Shown: positions 1 through 7,524 of the stretch, piece after piece
Layout of the letters: each line of letters begins with the position of its first letter
How positions within the stretch are numbered: the stretch's first letter is position 1
Origin: Geothermovivens sp964644845
Lineage (GTDB): Bacteria; Zhuqueibacterota; Zhuqueibacteria; Oleimicrobiales; Geothermoviventaceae
Direction: 5' to 3'
Length of the DNA stretch: 29,924 bases
Assembly: GCA_964644845.1 (NCBI GenBank)
Contig: CAZXXS010000043.1
Coordinates: forward strand, 1 to 29,924
Notes under the pieces: generated by a model
Databases searched by the model: none
What the model was told of the DNA's origin: nothing
The model's input: only the letters and a program-made list of their open reading frames with translations
Translations under genes and position numbers: made by a program

Positions 1-84
1 GCGGTTGCCCTACGAGGGATGCCTCGGTTTGAGGACCAAGACCGGTTTCAGCCAGGTTTCGGCTGGGGTGGAACGGGAAAATCC

Positions 85-112
85 TTGATTTTGTAACAGC
101 AAGTTCTAAATT
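85..112 (+). promoter_or_regulatory. Candidate sigma-70 promoter of the fadR-etf-fix operon
   Basis: A -35-like TTGATT (85-90) and a -10-like TAAATT (107-112) are separated by 16 bases, each matching the consensus at 4 of 6 positions. The expected transcription start is near 119, which is exactly where the palindromic operator begins. The position just ahead of the first gene of the operon supports it; the match itself is only moderate. Confidence 0.42.
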
Positions 113-118
113 CGAGAA

Positions 119-143
119 ACCTTGAATGAATGCCATTCAGGGT
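119..143. promoter_or_regulatory. Palindromic operator, probable binding site of the FadR-like TetR protein
   Basis: Perfect half-sites TGAATG (123-128) and CATTCA (134-139) flank a 5-base centre. The symmetry extends outward to 119-143 with 9 of 10 arm positions complementary (one T/G mismatch). The Bacillus FadR operator as I recall it has the same half-sites TGAATGA/TCATTCA with a centre one base longer. The site covers the predicted transcription start and lies 31 bases upstream of the TetR gene, the usual geometry for autorepression. Which ligand releases the repressor cannot be seen; long-chain acyl-CoA is the family precedent. Confidence 0.62.
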
Positions 144-174
144 GCCGGGGATGGGGTGACGAAAGGAGAGAGGC

Positions 175-792
175 ATGCCGAAGAAGAGCGAAGAGAAAAG
201 GCAGCGCATCAAGCAGGCTGCGTTGCATGTCTTCGCGAGAGAGGGTTTTGCGAAGGCGCGGATTTCCGAAATTGCCAAACTCGCCGGGGTGGCCGACGGG
301 ACCATTTACCTCTACTTCAAGAACAAAGACGACCTCCTCATTCGGATTTTCGAAGAGGAAATGGACGCGATTATTCCGCGGGTGCGCGAGCGAGTGGCCA
401 AGGGGAAAACCGCCTACGAAAAACTGGGTATTTTCATCGAGTCCCATTTTGACCTGGTCGAATCGCACCCGGACCTGGCCATGGTGCTGGAGGTTGAGTT
501 GCGCCAGAGTGACACGTTCATTCGCACGCCCCTCAAGGTGAAGTTCAAGGAGTATCTGGACATCATCGCTGACATCGTCGAAGAGGGCCAGTCCAAAGGC
601 GAAATCCGCCCGGATGTTAGTGCTTCCGTCGCCAAACAGGTGATTTTCGGGGCGCTGGACGACATCAGCCAGAACTGGTTGCTCAGGAGTCCGCGCAAGC
701 GTCGGCTGACGGATTTCGCTCCGGAGGTCAAGCGAATTCTGCTCGAAGGCATTTGCTCCAGGCGAGCGACGACTGACGCGGAGTGTAAGTAG
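175..792 (+). CDS. fadR: TetR/AcrR-family transcriptional regulator, FadR-like
   Basis: This 205-residue repressor has an N-terminal TetR helix-turn-helix at about residues 10-56, including the recognition stretch ISEIAKLAGVADGTIYLYF, and an all-helical ligand-binding C-terminal half. The block GVADGTIYLYFKNKDDLL followed by a conserved LELRQS-like segment (here VELRQSD, about residues 108-114) resembles Bacillus FadR (YsiA), an acyl-CoA-responsive repressor of fatty-acid degradation genes. The start is set by an AAAGGAGAG Shine-Dalgarno at 162-170. It is the first gene of an operon with etfB, only 32 bases downstream, and a FadR-like palindrome sits over its promoter, so it probably represses itself and the ETF genes. 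The family is certain; FadR orthology and an acyl-CoA ligand are inference from similarity and context. Confidence 0.87.
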   Translation: MPKKSEEKRQRIKQAALHVFAREGFAKARISEIAKLAGVADGTIYLYFKNKDDLLIRIFEEEMDAIIPRVRERVAKGKTAYEKLGIFIESHFDLVESHPDLAMVLEVELRQSDTFIRTPLKVKFKEYLDIIADIVEEGQSKGEIRPDVSASVAKQVIFGALDDISQNWLLRSPRKRRLTDFAPEVKRILLEGICSRRATTDAECK

Positions 793-824
793 CGAGTGGC
801 GGCAGACAAGAGAAGGAGGTGGAG

Positions 825-1571
825 GTGAAGCTCGTTGTTGCGGTCAGACAGGTTCCAGACACAGAAGCGAGCATTCGAATTACCCCAGGCGAGGCGAAGA
901 TCGACCTCAGCGGGGTGAACATGATCCTGAACCCTTACGACGAGTACGCAATCGAAGAAGCCCTGCGACTGCGGGATGCGCACAGCGGCGAGGTGTGGGC
1001 TGTTACGGTTGGGCCAGATTCTGCCGTCGATGTTCTCCGGACGGCCATCGCAATGGGAGTGAACGACGCTGTGCACATCAAGGCCACAGAAGGACTGGAT
1101 CCGCTTGCCACGGCCTCCTTGCTGGCGGAACAGGTTGAGAAAATGGGCTTTGACCTGCTGTTTTTTGGCAAAATGGCCATCGATGACGCGCAAATGATGG
1201 TCGGCCCGATGGTGGCCGAATTGCTTTCCGTTCCTGTAGTCACGCGGGTTTCGAAGCTGGAAATCGCAGATGGCCGCCTGAAGGCTGAGCGAGATGTTGA
1301 AGGGGGCCGCGAGACGCTCGAGGCCTCGCTGCCAGCGGTGGTCACAGCGGAAAAAGGATTGAACGAACCGCGCTACCCTTCACTGAAGGGCAAAATGATG
1401 GCCAAGAAGAAAGTGATCGAAACGATTGAAGCAGGGGATGTTGGCGTTCGCGAGAGAATCGTTGGCCTCAACTACCCACCGTCACGTTCGGGCACGAAGA
1501 TCCTCGGCGAAGGTGTGGAGGCTGTGCCCGAGCTAATCCGGGTGATCCGCGACGAACTGAAACTGGTGTGA
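825..1571 (+). CDS. etfB: Electron transfer flavoprotein beta subunit
   Basis: EtfB pairs with EtfA to form the soluble ETF that takes electrons from acyl-CoA and other flavin dehydrogenases. The N-terminal KLVVAVRQVPDTE is the family's opening strand, GKMAIDDAQMMVGPMVAE matches the nucleotide-binding loop, and GGRETLEASLPAVVTAEKG is the beta-subunit signature region. I place the start at the GTG at 825 (248 residues) because AAGGAGGT at 813-820 overlaps the alternative GTG at 819. It follows the regulator by 32 bases and precedes etfA by 24, so the genes are co-transcribed. The association with fixC and fixX raises the question of a bifurcating ETF, but the loop does not have the AIDGDT form I associate with bifurcating types, so I leave the subgroup open. 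Confidence 0.96.
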   Translation: MKLVVAVRQVPDTEASIRITPGEAKIDLSGVNMILNPYDEYAIEEALRLRDAHSGEVWAVTVGPDSAVDVLRTAIAMGVNDAVHIKATEGLDPLATASLLAEQVEKMGFDLLFFGKMAIDDAQMMVGPMVAELLSVPVVTRVSKLEIADGRLKAERDVEGGRETLEASLPAVVTAEKGLNEPRYPSLKGKMMAKKKVIETIEAGDVGVRERIVGLNYPPSRSGTKILGEGVEAVPELIRVIRDELKLV

Positions 1572-1595
1572 CGGAAAGGGAAAGGAGGCAACGAG

Positions 1596-2570
1596 ATGGC
1601 TGGGAATGTCCTGGTGTTCACTGAGTACGCGGGATCCGATTTTCGAAAAGTGAGTTACGAAGCCGTGTCCAGCGCGGCGGGTCTGGCAGAGCAACTTGGC
1701 GGAGCCGCCGCAGCTGTGGTCTGGCCTGGAGCTCCAGAAGACGCGGCGGAGCGACTGGCCGCTTACGGGGCGCGGAAAATTGTCCTGTTTGAGGAAGGTG
1801 CCGCGGCGAACACACCCGACGCCCAGGTGGAGGCAGCGCTTCTGGCCCGGGAAAGCGTGGAAGCGGATGTTTTGGTTTTCCCTGCCACGGTTCACGGTCA
1901 GGAGCTGGCAGCGCGGGTGGCTGCCCGCTTGAAAGCGGCTGTGGGTAGCGAGGTACTGGACATGGCCGTAGAGGACGGTCAGGTGGAAGTGGTTCGTGCC
2001 CTCTACGGCGGTAAGGTCCGAGCGAGAACTCGTTACGAAGTTTACCCCGTGGTGTTGACCGTTCGTCCGAACACGTTCGGTGCCGAGAAAAGAGAAGGGA
2101 GGGGCGAGACTGTGACACTCGCCTGGCCCCAGGTAGAAGAGAAGTGCCGCGTGGTGGAGCTGCAGCGCTCAGAGGCGGTACGGCCGGAACTGACGGAAGC
2201 AGACGTGGTGGTCAGTGGCGGACGGGGAGTTGGCAGCGCTGAAGGATTCAAAGTGCTGGAGGAACTGGCGGACGTTCTGGGTGCTGCGATCGGGGCATCC
2301 CGGGCGGCTGTGGACGCCGGTTGGCGACCGCAGTCGGACCAGGTGGGCCAGACCGGCAAGGTGGTAACACCAAAACTGTACATTGCCTGTGGCATCTCGG
2401 GGTCCATCCAGCACTGGGCTGGCATGTCGGGGTCGAAATGCGTGGTGGGAATCAACAAAGACCCCCAGGCACCGATTTTCTCACGTGCGGACTACGGCAT
2501 CGTCGGCGATCTTTTCGAGGTGGTGCCAGAGCTGACCAAACAACTGAAGGAGATTAAGGGGCAAAACTGA
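1596..2570 (+). CDS. etfA: Electron transfer flavoprotein alpha subunit
   Basis: EtfA carries the FAD of the ETF heterodimer. The 324-residue length is normal. The N-terminal half is the ETF Rossmann-like domain. The C-terminal FAD domain begins around residue 205 with VVSGGRGVGS and contains GQTGKVVTPKLYIACGISG followed by IQHWAGM, NKDPQAPIF and ADYGIVGD, which are diagnostic for EtfA. An AAAGGAGG Shine-Dalgarno ends 8-9 bases before the ATG. It sits 24 bases after etfB and 25 bases before fixC, in the order expected for an etfBA-fixCX transcription unit. No truncation or missing FAD motif is seen. Confidence 0.97.
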   Translation: MAGNVLVFTEYAGSDFRKVSYEAVSSAAGLAEQLGGAAAAVVWPGAPEDAAERLAAYGARKIVLFEEGAAANTPDAQVEAALLARESVEADVLVFPATVHGQELAARVAARLKAAVGSEVLDMAVEDGQVEVVRALYGGKVRARTRYEVYPVVLTVRPNTFGAEKREGRGETVTLAWPQVEEKCRVVELQRSEAVRPELTEADVVVSGGRGVGSAEGFKVLEELADVLGAAIGASRAAVDAGWRPQSDQVGQTGKVVTPKLYIACGISGSIQHWAGMSGSKCVVGINKDPQAPIFSRADYGIVGDLFEVVPELTKQLKEIKGQN

Positions 2571-2595
2571 ATCGCCGAACCGAGACGGGAAAGCC

Positions 2596-3921
2596 ATGTC
2601 TGAAGAGGAGAAATTCGACGCGATCGTTGTCGGCGCGGGCCCTTCGGGGATTGCCGCAGCGCTGACCATGGCCAAAGCGGGCCTCGAAGTGGTTGTACTG
2701 GAACGTGGGGAAGAACCGGGCACGAAAAACGTGTACGGCGGAATCCTGTTCACGAATGTCCTGGCAGAACTGGTGCCCGACTTTCTGGAGGACGCTCCGC
2801 TTGAACGCCACCTTGTTCGGCGTCGTTTCAGTTTGCTGAGCCGCGAAGCCGAAATGGCTTTCGATTTCCGAACGGAGCGGTACAACGCGCCCCCGTACAA
2901 CAACACGTTCACGGTGTCGAGGGCGAAATTCGACAGCTGGTTTGCCGGCAAAGCGGAGGAGGCCGGCGCTCAGATTTTCCCCGGGATTGTTGTGGACGAC
3001 TTCGTTTGGCAGGATGGTGCAGTGGTCGGCATCAAGGCCCGTGGGGAACGGCCAGGCGAGTACGACGAGCTGTTGGCCGACGTCGTAATCTGCGCCGAGG
3101 GCGCCAACTCACTCCTGGCTCGGAAATCCGGGCTCTGGAAGGAACCAAGGCCTACGCACCGAGCAACGGCGGTGAAGGAGGTAATCGCGCTGCCGCGCCA
3201 GGTCATTGAGGATCGTTTTCAACTTAAGGAAAACGAGGGCGCGGCCTTCGAGTATTTTGGACAAGCGACGGACGGGATGGTCGGGTCCGGCTTTCTCTAC
3301 ACGAACGCAGAGACGGTGTCGGTGGGCGTCGGCGTCACGATTGCGGAGTTTCACAAACGCTCACCCAGTCCCAACCCGAACGACCTGCTCGAGCAATTCA
3401 AGAATCACCCTGCCGTAGCGCCTTTCATCCGTGGGGGCGAGACAGTGGAGTACATGTCGCACATGATCCCCGAAGCCGGGTACCGCAACCTTCCGGACCT
3501 GGTCACGGACGGCCTGATCCTCGTTGGCGACGCCGCCGGACTGGTCAACACGTCTCTTTTCCACGAGGGCACGAACCTGGCCATGGCGAGCGGTAAAGCG
3601 GCCGGGGAGACCGTTGTCGCGGCGAAGGAGAAAGGTGATTTCTCGAAGCAATCCCTCGAGATGTACGTCAAGAAACTCGAAAACAGTTTCGTGCTCCAGG
3701 ACATGCGGGAGTTCCAGGATGCCGTACATTTCGTGAGCGAGAATCCTCGCTTGCTGAACGAATACCCGGAAGTGATGGCTGAGCTTGTAGCAGACTACCT
3801 GAGCGTTACGGGCGAGCCGAAGAGGGCAGTTAGAGAGAAAGTGCTGAAGAAGTTCAGGAAGCGAATCGGGTACCTGCGAGCGGCACGGGACGCGTGGAAG
3901 GCCAAGAAGGCGCTGTTTTAG
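2596..3921 (+). CDS. fixC: FixC-type electron transfer flavoprotein-quinone oxidoreductase
   Basis: This 441-residue FAD protein passes electrons from reduced ETF to the membrane quinone pool. The dinucleotide-binding motif VVGAGPSGIAAAL lies at about residues 11-23, ERGEEPGTKNVYGG follows, and LILVGDAAGLVNTSLFHEGTNLAMASGK in the last third is the second FAD-contact region typical of FixC and ETF-QO. Like other FixC proteins it lacks the iron-sulfur domain found fused to mitochondrial ETF-QO; that function is supplied by the fixX gene 13 bases downstream. The C-terminal basic helix may help membrane association. The Shine-Dalgarno (GGGAAAG) is weak, so translation may depend on the upstream etfA. 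Confidence 0.95.
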   Translation: MSEEEKFDAIVVGAGPSGIAAALTMAKAGLEVVVLERGEEPGTKNVYGGILFTNVLAELVPDFLEDAPLERHLVRRRFSLLSREAEMAFDFRTERYNAPPYNNTFTVSRAKFDSWFAGKAEEAGAQIFPGIVVDDFVWQDGAVVGIKARGERPGEYDELLADVVICAEGANSLLARKSGLWKEPRPTHRATAVKEVIALPRQVIEDRFQLKENEGAAFEYFGQATDGMVGSGFLYTNAETVSVGVGVTIAEFHKRSPSPNPNDLLEQFKNHPAVAPFIRGGETVEYMSHMIPEAGYRNLPDLVTDGLILVGDAAGLVNTSLFHEGTNLAMASGKAAGETVVAAKEKGDFSKQSLEMYVKKLENSFVLQDMREFQDAVHFVSENPRLLNEYPEVMAELVADYLSVTGEPKRAVREKVLKKFRKRIGYLRAARDAWKAKKALF

Positions 3922-3934
3922 CGGAGGCTCAGAC

Positions 3935-4237
3935 GTGGCGACAGAAGGGAAACTCCTTTCGAGCATCGAAGACAAGCTGTACGTCGTTCAGTACCATCAC
4001 GCGAAAGAAAGCCACATTTCGGTTGACCAAGACATTTGCCGGAACTGCGGCATCAACCGGATTTGCCTGACGATTTGCCCAGCCCGCGTGTACGAGCAAC
4101 GCGAAGACGGCGGGGAAATCGTAGTGAACTACGAAAACTGCCTCGAATGCGGTACGTGCTGGGTTGCCTGCACGGAGGGGGCCATCGACTGGCGCAATCC
4201 ACAAGGAGGATTTGGCGTGCGGTTTCGGAACGGCTAA
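3935..4237 (+). CDS. fixX: FixX-like ferredoxin partner of FixC
   Basis: This 100-residue ferredoxin-like protein is predicted to carry electrons between FixC and quinone. Eight cysteines fall in two groups: C35, C38, C44 and C48 followed by Pro (CRNCGINRICLTICPARVY), and C69, C72, C75 and C79 in CLECGTCWVAC. The closing AIDWRNPQGGFGVRF is a FixX hallmark. The full set is compatible with two [4Fe-4S] clusters, whereas some FixX proteins such as that of E. coli have lost part of it. The GTG start follows GGAGG at 3923-3927. It is the last gene of the operon; a short perfect hairpin (AACGG/CCGTT, 4229-4242) spans its stop codon but has no U-tract. Confidence 0.94.
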   Translation: MATEGKLLSSIEDKLYVVQYHHAKESHISVDQDICRNCGINRICLTICPARVYEQREDGGEIVVNYENCLECGTCWVACTEGAIDWRNPQGGFGVRFRNG

Positions 4238-4779
4238 CCGTTGGTGAATGCCGGTGGATGGCCTTTTTGGCTGTGACGGGGGAGGGTAGCGAGGTTTGCC
4301 GTACAGCAGGCGAAACCGGGTTGTGCCAAAGTCTTGCGAAGGGCCCGTCGAGTCGGGTGTGAGGGGGAGCTGCAACAGAGAGCGAACGTTTGTTTCCGCT
4401 CGCCAGACCGATGTCCACGGATTTCCGGCGTTTGGAAAGGGCAACGCCATGTCTCGTTTCTTTCTGGGTACCCGGTCGATGCCGCGACCCAGTAGCTCTG
4501 TTCCGTTCGCCGGGACCAAAGGCTTTGTGTTGCCCCCAGTGTGGCCTACCCGTCGTTTGAGCTCCAACGCCGCACACCTTTTCCCACCGGGTTTCTGGAG
4601 CAACGTTGCAGACCACAGAGGTAAGGTGGGAATGATGTAGGGCGGAGAGTCCCTCCTTGTGTCACTGCATCCCGTAGCGCAGACGCAGCACGACTGCTGT
4701 CGCACGCGGTGGAGTCAACCAAAGCACGGGGCGAAGTCGCCCTGTGTGAGAAACAAGCGACTCCGTTTGGGCGGGCGAG

Positions 4780-4799
4780 CGGTGCACCTGGATGCACCG
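4780..4799. other. Perfect 7-bp hairpin
   Basis: CGGTGCA (4780-4786) and TGCACCG (4793-4799) form a perfect 7-bp stem with a 6-base loop. On the minus strand it begins one base after the stop codon of the possible small gene at 4801-5064. There is no T-run on either side, so it is not a canonical intrinsic terminator. Confidence 0.45.
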
Positions 4800-4800
4800 G

Positions 4801-5064
4801 TCAGAAGTGCACAGTTGTCTCATGCTTGGTGTCGATGGGCGCTGATGCTTGGTTTTCGTGTTTGATTACGACGTGCTGCCCCGCTTTAGCGTCGTAAACG
4901 CGCCAGATGTCGTGCTTGCCAAATCTCCCGCGACGCGGAAGTTGTTTGGCTTCGCGTAGGTTCACCGCAGTTGTGGAGAGCGGGTGGGCTCGTGTGGGCG
5001 TACGCTCTTCCGGCACCGGCTGGGTGGGAAGTCGAGAGGGGATTGCGGGGACGGCTGGTGGCAT
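4801..5064 (-). CDS. Possible small protein of unknown function (unconfirmed)
   Basis: This minus-strand frame would encode 87 residues from the ATG at 5064. The first third is proline-rich (MPPAVPAIPSRLPTQPV). The last 40 residues have a balanced, protein-like composition (FGKHDIWRVYDAKAG, then QHVVIKHENQ) and codon use like the surrounding genes. Against it, no Shine-Dalgarno is visible, the frame extends upstream without a good start, and I recognise no family. A hairpin follows the stop almost immediately. It may be a real small gene, the remnant of a larger one, or chance; it is reported because it is the only frame in this gap that looks coding. Confidence 0.25.
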   Translation of the reverse strand: MPPAVPAIPSRLPTQPVPEERTPTRAHPLSTTAVNLREAKQLPRRGRFGKHDIWRVYDAKAGQHVVIKHENQASAPIDTKHETTVHF

Positions 5065-5484
5065 CGGCTCGCGCGTCCGTCTGCTTTCGGGCAGGCACAC
5101 AAGCGTGCGGTCGGCGGCGACAAACAGTCGCGGCGGATGAAAGCGCGAACTGTACCGGGTCTTTGCGGGACGAACAGAACCCTGGCGGGAAAGCTTCCGG
5201 AACGAATGCGTGAAGCCAGGCCTGGTTAACGCGGGGGCGGAGAAAAACAGACCGGCGCAAAGCTGTCCGCGGAGCGAAGTCCCCTGGACGATCTGAAAAG
5301 GGCAGCACTTAGGCTAGACGGAGGACCGACCGCAGCTGCGCTGCTGTCCCGTGCTCCTGCAGAGCGCAGCAGGTGTGACGGCCCGTGGCGAAACCCGCGG
5401 TCTTGCGTTTTTTCGCTCTGCTTTACGGGTCTTGGTAAGCAGCTTCTGGACTCCCTGCGTCTCTCTTTGCGGAAGTACATCCCT

Positions 5485-5502
5485 CGACTGGAAAACCAGT
5501 CG
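5485..5502. other. Perfect 7-bp hairpin with AAAA loop
   Basis: CGACTGG and CCAGTCG flank an AAAA loop, giving a perfect 7-bp stem in otherwise unassigned DNA about 250 bases upstream of the SPOR-domain gene. No T-run follows on either strand. Function unknown; it could be part of a leader RNA or a protein-binding palindrome. Confidence 0.4.
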
Positions 5503-5748
5503 TTGCAACCGGGAAATGGGTTACGGTTTGGAGAACACAACCCTGTTCGGCGGCGGGACGTTTTCCACGGGAATGGATTCGGTCCAGGGACTCCGGGTGT
5601 TCACGCGGCGAAATTGGGCGTTTCAGGGGACCTACCTTCCTTTGCATTTGTCATCCAAATTGTTTAGTTTACGCCACAAGCAGGGAACCTCTCGCCGTAC
5701 TGTTGGTTCCACGGACTGAGGGTCGAAATGCTATTGAAGGAGCCAGGA

Positions 5749-6288
5749 ATGAAGAAACGCTCTTCGTCTGCGCTCACCACGGTCATCGCGGTGTTACTCG
5801 TGGCTGGCTGTGCGGCACATAAACCCACCCCTAAGCCAACCGAAAACCAGGCGACGCTAAGGGAGGACTTGGACGTTGCTTCCCTTGGAATCGAGAAAAT
5901 TCCCGTGCCACACCGCAAGACCGGTGCAGAACAGGCTGGTTCCTCGGGGCGGCTGGAGGCAGCGCAGGACACATTGCAGCAGTCCGCATCGCAACTGGTC
6001 TTGGGCTACCGAGTACAGATCTGTGCGACACCGGACGAACAAGAAGCCCGGAGTTACTTGCACGAGGCCCTCCTCAAATTTCCGGATCGCGGCGTTTACC
6101 TGACGTTCGACAGTCCCTACTACAAGGTTCGTGTTGGTGACTGTAAGTCTCGTTACGAAGCTGAAGAACTGCAGAAACTCGTCCAGAAGAACGGTTTTCC
6201 TGATGCCTGGGTGGTCCGGACAAAGGTCTACGCAAACCCTGAAGCCGCCAAGAAGGCTGAGGAGCCCGAGCAACCACCCGAGAACTGA
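5749..6288 (+). CDS. SPOR-domain lipoprotein
   Basis: A 179-residue secreted protein. It begins with a lipoprotein signal (MKKRSSS, a hydrophobic run, then lipobox LVAGC with the acylated Cys at residue 21), followed by a Pro/Thr-rich linker and a C-terminal SPOR domain from about residue 86 to 160 (YRVQICATPDEQEARSYL, then YYKVRVGDCKSRYEAEEL). SPOR domains bind septal peptidoglycan stripped of stem peptides, so a role at the division site or in the cell wall is likely. A tail of Ala, Glu and Pro follows. The ATG at 5749 has GAAGGAG 6 bases upstream, which decides it over an in-frame ATG at 5728. Its Cys pair (residues 91 and 132) could form a disulfide in the periplasm. Confidence 0.86.
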   Translation: MKKRSSSALTTVIAVLLVAGCAAHKPTPKPTENQATLREDLDVASLGIEKIPVPHRKTGAEQAGSSGRLEAAQDTLQQSASQLVLGYRVQICATPDEQEARSYLHEALLKFPDRGVYLTFDSPYYKVRVGDCKSRYEAEELQKLVQKNGFPDAWVVRTKVYANPEAAKKAEEPEQPPEN

Positions 6289-6420
6289 ACGGCGGGGAAG
6301 TGGAGTGGAGAGCTGTGCCCCGGTCGGGCTTTCTTGCAGCTCTTCGTGTGGCTAAGAGAGGTCACGTCGGAAACGAGACTGGAGCTTGTGATCTTTACGA
6401 GAACTTGAAAAGGGCTCCAG

Positions 6421-6449
6421 GTGACGTTTTCGCTTAAGTTTCGTACAAA
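6421..6449 (+). promoter_or_regulatory. Candidate promoter of the DUF6807 lipoprotein gene
   Basis: GTGACG (6421-6426) and TACAAA (6444-6449) are spaced by exactly 17 bases, each matching sigma-70 consensus at 4 of 6 positions. The predicted start near 6456 would leave a leader of only about 15 bases that still includes the GGAGGTGAG Shine-Dalgarno at 6460-6468. The same TACAAA -10 box recurs upstream of the SpoIID gene. Confidence 0.35.
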
Positions 6450-6470
6450 CCAGGCCAGTGGAGGTGAGAG

Positions 6471-7445
6471 ATGATGAGAAGCGTCGCAGTCGGCGTTCTG
6501 GTCCTCGGCGTCCTCATGTTTGGGATGGCATGTTCTTCTCCCAGTGGGGTAAAATTCGTGAAAAAGAGCGACACAGAGATTCAGGTGCTCGTCAACGGAA
6601 AGCACTTCACGTCGCTCCAGTACAATCGCTCGGATCTGCCCAAGCCGATTTTCTACCCGGTGTACACGATGAAGGGTGTGCGGATCAACCGTGCCTACCC
6701 GTTCATGGATTTGCCGGACGAGAGTCACGACCACCCGCACCACCAGGGGATTTTCTTTACGTACGATGACGTCAACGGTGTGGGCTTCTGGAATAATCCC
6801 AAGCCGCCGCCGCAGATCGTGCTGAAAGAGATCAAGCGCCTCGAGGATGGGAAAGACAAGGGCATCCTCGAGTTCACGGCTGACTGGACCGCACCGAACG
6901 GCAAGGTTTTGCTGCACGAGGATCGGGTGGTGGAAGTGACGTACGGACCCAACTGGCGGGCCATGGATTTCTCGATGACGCTCACTGCAGCAGACACCAC
7001 GGTTACTTTCCACGACACGAAGGAAGGAATGTTCGCCATTCGGGTGGCGCCGTGGCTGAAGGAGAAAGGAGGCAACGGCCACTACATCAACTCGGAAGGT
7101 GCGGAAACCGCCAAGAACGTGTGGGGCCGTCGGGCTAAATGGGTAACGTTGATCAGTCACAACGACAAGGGTGAAAAGCTTTCTCTGTGCTTTTTCGCCC
7201 ACCCGAAAAGCGTGAACTACCCACCCTACTGGCACGCTCGCGCCTACGGACTGTTCGCTGTGAATCCGCTTGGGCAGTGGCGTTTCCAGAGGGACACGGG
7301 TGTGGAAAATCCGCAGTACCTGAACTTCACACTCAAACCGGGAGAAAGTGGGCTCTTTCGGTACAAAATGATTTTTTACGAGGATCAGTTGAGTAAAGAT
7401 CAGATCGACAAGCTCTACGACGCCTGGGTACAGGCCACGAAGTAG
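6471..7445 (+). CDS. DUF6807 / PmoA-family lipoprotein
   Basis: A 324-residue exported lipoprotein: a hydrophobic signal ends in the lipobox FGMAC with Cys21, and the rest matches the DUF6807 family often annotated as methane oxygenase PmoA-like. Seen features are VYTMKGVRINRAYPF, the His-rich DESHDHPHHQGIFF at about residues 83-96, and PWLKEKGGNGHYINSEGAE with NVWGRRAKWVTL in the second half. Despite the name this is not the membrane methane monooxygenase subunit; the family is widespread beside carbohydrate-utilisation genes in Bacteroidota, Planctomycetota and related groups, and its activity is not established to my knowledge. The His cluster could be a metal or active site (inference). 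It has its own promoter candidate, a strong Shine-Dalgarno and a terminator, so it is probably monocistronic. Confidence 0.82.
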   Translation: MMRSVAVGVLVLGVLMFGMACSSPSGVKFVKKSDTEIQVLVNGKHFTSLQYNRSDLPKPIFYPVYTMKGVRINRAYPFMDLPDESHDHPHHQGIFFTYDDVNGVGFWNNPKPPPQIVLKEIKRLEDGKDKGILEFTADWTAPNGKVLLHEDRVVEVTYGPNWRAMDFSMTLTAADTTVTFHDTKEGMFAIRVAPWLKEKGGNGHYINSEGAETAKNVWGRRAKWVTLISHNDKGEKLSLCFFAHPKSVNYPPYWHARAYGLFAVNPLGQWRFQRDTGVENPQYLNFTLKPGESGLFRYKMIFYEDQLSKDQIDKLYDAWVQATK

Positions 7446-7483
7446 GTGAGCGTCGATTCACGACGCCAACGGCGGGAAAGTCG

Positions 7484-7524
7484 AAAGGCAGGGTTGCGAT
7501 CTGGCCCTGCCTTTTTCTTTTTTT
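7484..7524 (+). terminator. Intrinsic terminator after the DUF6807 gene
   Basis: AAAGGCAGGG (7484-7493) pairs perfectly with CCCTGCCTTT (7505-7514) across an 11-base loop, and a T-rich tract (CTTTTTCTTTTTTTC) follows immediately. It lies 39 bases after the stop codon. This is the strongest Rho-independent terminator in the window together with that at 23981. Confidence 0.93.

Larger units (their letters stand above)
4238..5748. other. 1.5 kb gap without a convincing gene
   Basis: Reading frames here are Arg/Pro/Ser-rich and short of acidic residues, as in non-coding GC-rich DNA. The exceptions worth recording are a minus-strand frame at 4801-5064 with gene-like codon use, the hairpin 4780-4799 just after its stop, and a perfect 7-bp hairpin at 5485-5502. 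A weak promoter-like pair TTGCAT (5642-5647) and TAGTTT (5665-5670) lies upstream of the SPOR gene. I recognise no tRNA, rRNA, RNase P, tmRNA, SRP or riboswitch core. Confidence 0.6.

Noticed and set aside
1..96. Open frames from the left edge (one ending in TAA at 94-96) that could be the tail of an upstream gene
   Set aside because: Two plus-strand frames are open and equally plausible over only 30 codons, so neither can be supported.
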